Source: Rhodopseudomonas palustris
GTDB lineage: Bacteria; Pseudomonadota; Alphaproteobacteria; Rhizobiales; Xanthobacteraceae
DNA length: 64,000 nucleotides
Direction of reading: 5' to 3'
Assembly: GCF_003591005.1 (NCBI RefSeq)
Contig: NZ_QYYD01000007.1
Location: forward strand, 124,001 to 188,000
In this document: one piece after another, positions 62,067 through 64,000 of the stretch
How positions within the stretch are numbered: the first letter of the stretch is position 1
How the letters are laid out: each line of letters begins with the position of its first letter
Notes under the pieces: model-generated
The model's input: only the letters and a program-made list of their open reading frames with translations
What the model was told of the DNA's origin: nothing
The model's database searches: none
Made by a program: the position numbers and the translations under genes

Positions 62067-63188
62067 CTACTTCTTCGGCCGCAGATCGACGCCGACGCCC
62101 TTGTTGGCGAATTGCAGCGTATAGGCGCGGCGGAAATCGAGATCGCGCGGCACCACGCCGGCGCGCGTCATCTTGTCGAAGAAGCTGGCGTAGCGCGTGT
62201 CGCTCATCGCGCCGATGCCGTTCTTCACCGCGTCGCCGGAATCGACGATGCCGTGCTGCTTCATTTTGTCGACCGAATAGGCCAGCATCTCGTCGGTCAT
62301 TTCCGGGTTGAGCGATTTGATCATCGCATTGCCGGCGGAATTATCGCCATACAGATAGGTGTACCAGCCGATCATCGAGGCATCGACGAAACGCTGGATC
62401 ATGTCGGGGTTCTTGTCGATCAGTTCGCGTCGCGTCTCGATCAGCGTCGAATAGCCGTCAAGGCCGTAATCGGCGAGCAGCAGCACGTTCGGCTTGAACT
62501 TGGCCTTCTGCTCGATCACGAACGGCTCGGAGGTGACGTAACCCTGCATGGCGGAGTTCTTGTCCATCAGGAAGGGCTGTGGATTGGACGTGTAGGGTTT
62601 GATCCTGGTTTCGTCGAAGCCGTATTCGGATTTCAGCCACTGGAAGTAGCTGGTGATGCCTTCCTTGGACACGAACAGCGTCAGCCGTTTCAGGTCTTCG
62701 AGCTTTTCGACCTTGGATTCCGGGTGCGTCACGAACACCTGCGGGTCCTTCTGGAACACTGCGGCGATCGCCACCACCGGAACGTTATTTGCGACCGCGT
62801 CGAACGATTGCAGCGTGTTGGCGGTCATGAAGAAATCGAGCTTGCCGGCCATCAGCAGCGCGCGGTTGTTGACGTTCGGGCCGCCCGGCAAGATGGTGAC
62901 GTCGAGCCCGTAGGCCTTGTAGGTGCCGTCCGCGACCGCCTGGAAAAATCCACCATGCTCGCCCTCGGCGACCCAATTGGTGCCGAACGACACCTTGTCG
63001 AAGCCGCCGTCCGGCACTTTGCGGGCTGGCTGCGCCACCGGCGGCGCGGGCTTCTTCGGCGGCGGGGGCGGGGCGGGCGTCTCGGCCGGCTTTGCGGGTG
63101 CCGGCGGCGGCGAGGCGAGCGCCGGCAGCGCCAACGAGGCCGCGACGACGGCTCCGGTTAACGCTCGCAGCAGGAAGGCGGGGGGCAT
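62067..63188 (-). CDS. ABC transporter substrate-binding protein (NMT1/THI5-like)
   Basis: A 373-residue periplasmic protein. Signal peptide MPPAFLLRALTGAVVAASLALPALAS, then a Pro/Ala/Lys-rich spacer of about 35 residues (PPPAPAKPAETPAPPPPPKK), then the NMT1/THI5-like domain from VSFGTNWVAEGEHGGFFQAV. Such domains bind pyrimidine, sulfonate or other small aromatic/nitrogen compounds. ATG 63188 is used; the open frame continues far upstream but opposite the creatininase gene. It is the first gene of a five-gene minus-strand operon. Confidence 0.88.
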   Translation of the reverse strand: MPPAFLLRALTGAVVAASLALPALASPPPAPAKPAETPAPPPPPKKPAPPVAQPARKVPDGGFDKVSFGTNWVAEGEHGGFFQAVADGTYKAYGLDVTILPGGPNVNNRALLMAGKLDFFMTANTLQSFDAVANNVPVVAIAAVFQKDPQVFVTHPESKVEKLEDLKRLTLFVSKEGITSYFQWLKSEYGFDETRIKPYTSNPQPFLMDKNSAMQGYVTSEPFVIEQKAKFKPNVLLLADYGLDGYSTLIETRRELIDKNPDMIQRFVDASMIGWYTYLYGDNSAGNAMIKSLNPEMTDEMLAYSVDKMKQHGIVDSGDAVKNGIGAMSDTRYASFFDKMTRAGVVPRDLDFRRAYTLQFANKGVGVDLRPKK

Positions 63189-63317
63189 GATTGGACTCCG
63201 TCGTTCGTTTTGCCCCATGATGGGTGCGGCGAGGCGGCGCGGTTGTGTCCGGTCGAGGATTGATAGCGAAACAATGCCGGCATTTGAACCACCGATGCGA
63301 ATGGCTGCCGCGCGCCG

Positions 63318-64000
63318 ATGACCCGAATGCCGCCCCACGATTGGACCGCGATCCGCTGGCCGGAGATCGAGGCCGCCGAGCCGGCGCGCTGGATCGCCGT
63401 GCTGCCGCTTGCTGCCACCGAACAGCACGGCCCGCATTTGCCGCTCGGCACCGACGTGCATATTGCCGAAGCCTATCTGGCGCGGGTCCGCGAACTGCTG
63501 CCGGCGGAGCTGCCGGTGACGTTTTTGCCGCTGCAGCCGGTCGGGCTGTCGCTGGAGCATCTGTCATTTCCCGGCACGCTGACGCTTCATACCGAGACCG
63601 CGCTGCGGGTTTGGACCGAGCTCGGCGACAGCGTGGCGCGTGCCGGCGTGCGCAAGCTGGTGATGGTGACCAGCCATGGCGGCAACAGCGCTGCCATGGG
63701 GCTGGTGGCGCAGGAGCTGCGGGTGCGCCACGGCATGCTGGCGGTGACCACCGGCTGGGCGCGGTTCGGCACGCCGGACGGCTTGTTCGAGACCGACGAG
63801 CTGCGCCACGGCATCCATGGCGGCGCGATCGAAACCTCGATCATGCTGGCGCACGCGCCGGAGCTGGTGCGCACCGACCGTCTCCAGGACTTCCGGCCGA
63901 CCACGCGCGCGATGGAGCGGGACTTCCGCTTTCTATCGGCGCAGCGGCCGGCGCCGTTCGCCTGGGCGGCGCAAGACCTGCATCCGAGCGGCGCGATCGG
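63318..64000 (+). CDS. Creatininase family protein, 3' end outside window
   Basis: Frame open to the window end, 227 residues visible. Metal-binding and catalytic regions are clear: PLAATEQHGPHLPLGTDVHIAE, the SFPGTLTLHTE block, VTSHGGNSAAMGLV and HGIHGGAIETSIMLAH. Creatininase-fold enzymes are zinc/manganese amidohydrolases acting on cyclic amides and, in some cofactor pathways, on peptides. It is divergent from the ABC operon with 129 bp between, which suggests the transporter may import its substrate. The start ATG 63318 lacks a strong ribosome site; ATG 63327 is an alternative. Confidence 0.88.
   Translation, partial: MTRMPPHDWTAIRWPEIEAAEPARWIAVLPLAATEQHGPHLPLGTDVHIAEAYLARVRELLPAELPVTFLPLQPVGLSLEHLSFPGTLTLHTETALRVWTELGDSVARAGVRKLVMVTSHGGNSAAMGLVAQELRVRHGMLAVTTGWARFGTPDGLFETDELRHGIHGGAIETSIMLAHAPELVRTDRLQDFRPTTRAMERDFRFLSAQRPAPFAWAAQDLHPSGAI

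Overview
This 64 kb window is GC-rich bacterial chromosome. Gene order and protein families point to an alphaproteobacterium of the Rhizobiales, most likely Rhodopseudomonas or a close Bradyrhizobium relative. The signs are dnaK-dnaJ-pmtA, lppC-rsmI-yraN-gshB, hisBHAFE-coaA, hslVU, timA-mltA, an OlsB-type ornithine-lipid enzyme, RpoH-type promoters of the CTTG/CTATAT kind, a FixK-like box and 'GTCAT'-ended intergenic repeats. The taxon is inferred from what I recognise; no database was searched. Nearly everything is core housekeeping DNA. The only clearly foreign-looking piece is an AT-richer insert at about 15.2-16.5 kb carrying a DUF3800 gene.

Layout. 0-6 kb: the end of pckA (5' end outside the window), then a minus-strand run of gpmA, dapB, a DUF1330 gene, pyrF, a flavin reductase and pmtA. 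6-14 kb: the chaperone region, dnaJ and dnaK (minus), grpE and hrcA (minus), with a secreted protein of unknown function that seems frameshifted in its signal peptide; then rph, rdgB and hemW (plus). 15-16.5 kb: the DUF3800 insert. 16.5-23 kb: a LppC-like lipoprotein (minus) divergent from rsmI-yraN-gshB, a small unknown protein, comM and a small secreted protein. 23-26.5 kb: an orphan hybrid sensor kinase and an OlsB-like acyltransferase. 26.5-31.5 kb: coaA and the his operon hisB-DUF2628-hisH-hisA-hisF-hisE (minus). 31.6-34.3 kb: hslV-DUF2585-hslU (plus).

34.5-51.3 kb looks like the replication-origin neighbourhood. To the left, Smr, mltA, timA, dnaQ, coaE, maf and the DUF299 kinase/phosphorylase gene read leftward, with secB the exception. 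To the right, hemJ, rho, mnmE, mnmG, rsmG, parA, parB and a PfkB kinase read rightward. The 445 bp divergent gap at 41,229-41,673 is the best candidate for oriC by comparison with the DUF299/hemE origin context of Caulobacter and Sinorhizobium. Four parS-type sites (TGTTTCACGTGAAACA and variants) lie at 45.1-47.5 kb, beside parAB.

51.5-64 kb is accessory metabolism: an acyl-CoA synthetase behind a beta-lactamase-fold serine hydrolase, a small unknown protein, a succinate-semialdehyde-type dehydrogenase, a secreted DUF1254/DUF1214 protein with a FixK-like box upstream, and a minus-strand operon encoding an NMT1-type binding protein, an ABC ATPase, a permease, a D-2-hydroxyacid dehydrogenase and a tandem Inh-domain secreted protein. 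A creatininase-family gene runs divergently from this operon and off the window end.

Many intergenic gaps are filled with palindromic repeats bounded by GTCAT...ATGAC; they account for most of the longer non-coding stretches.
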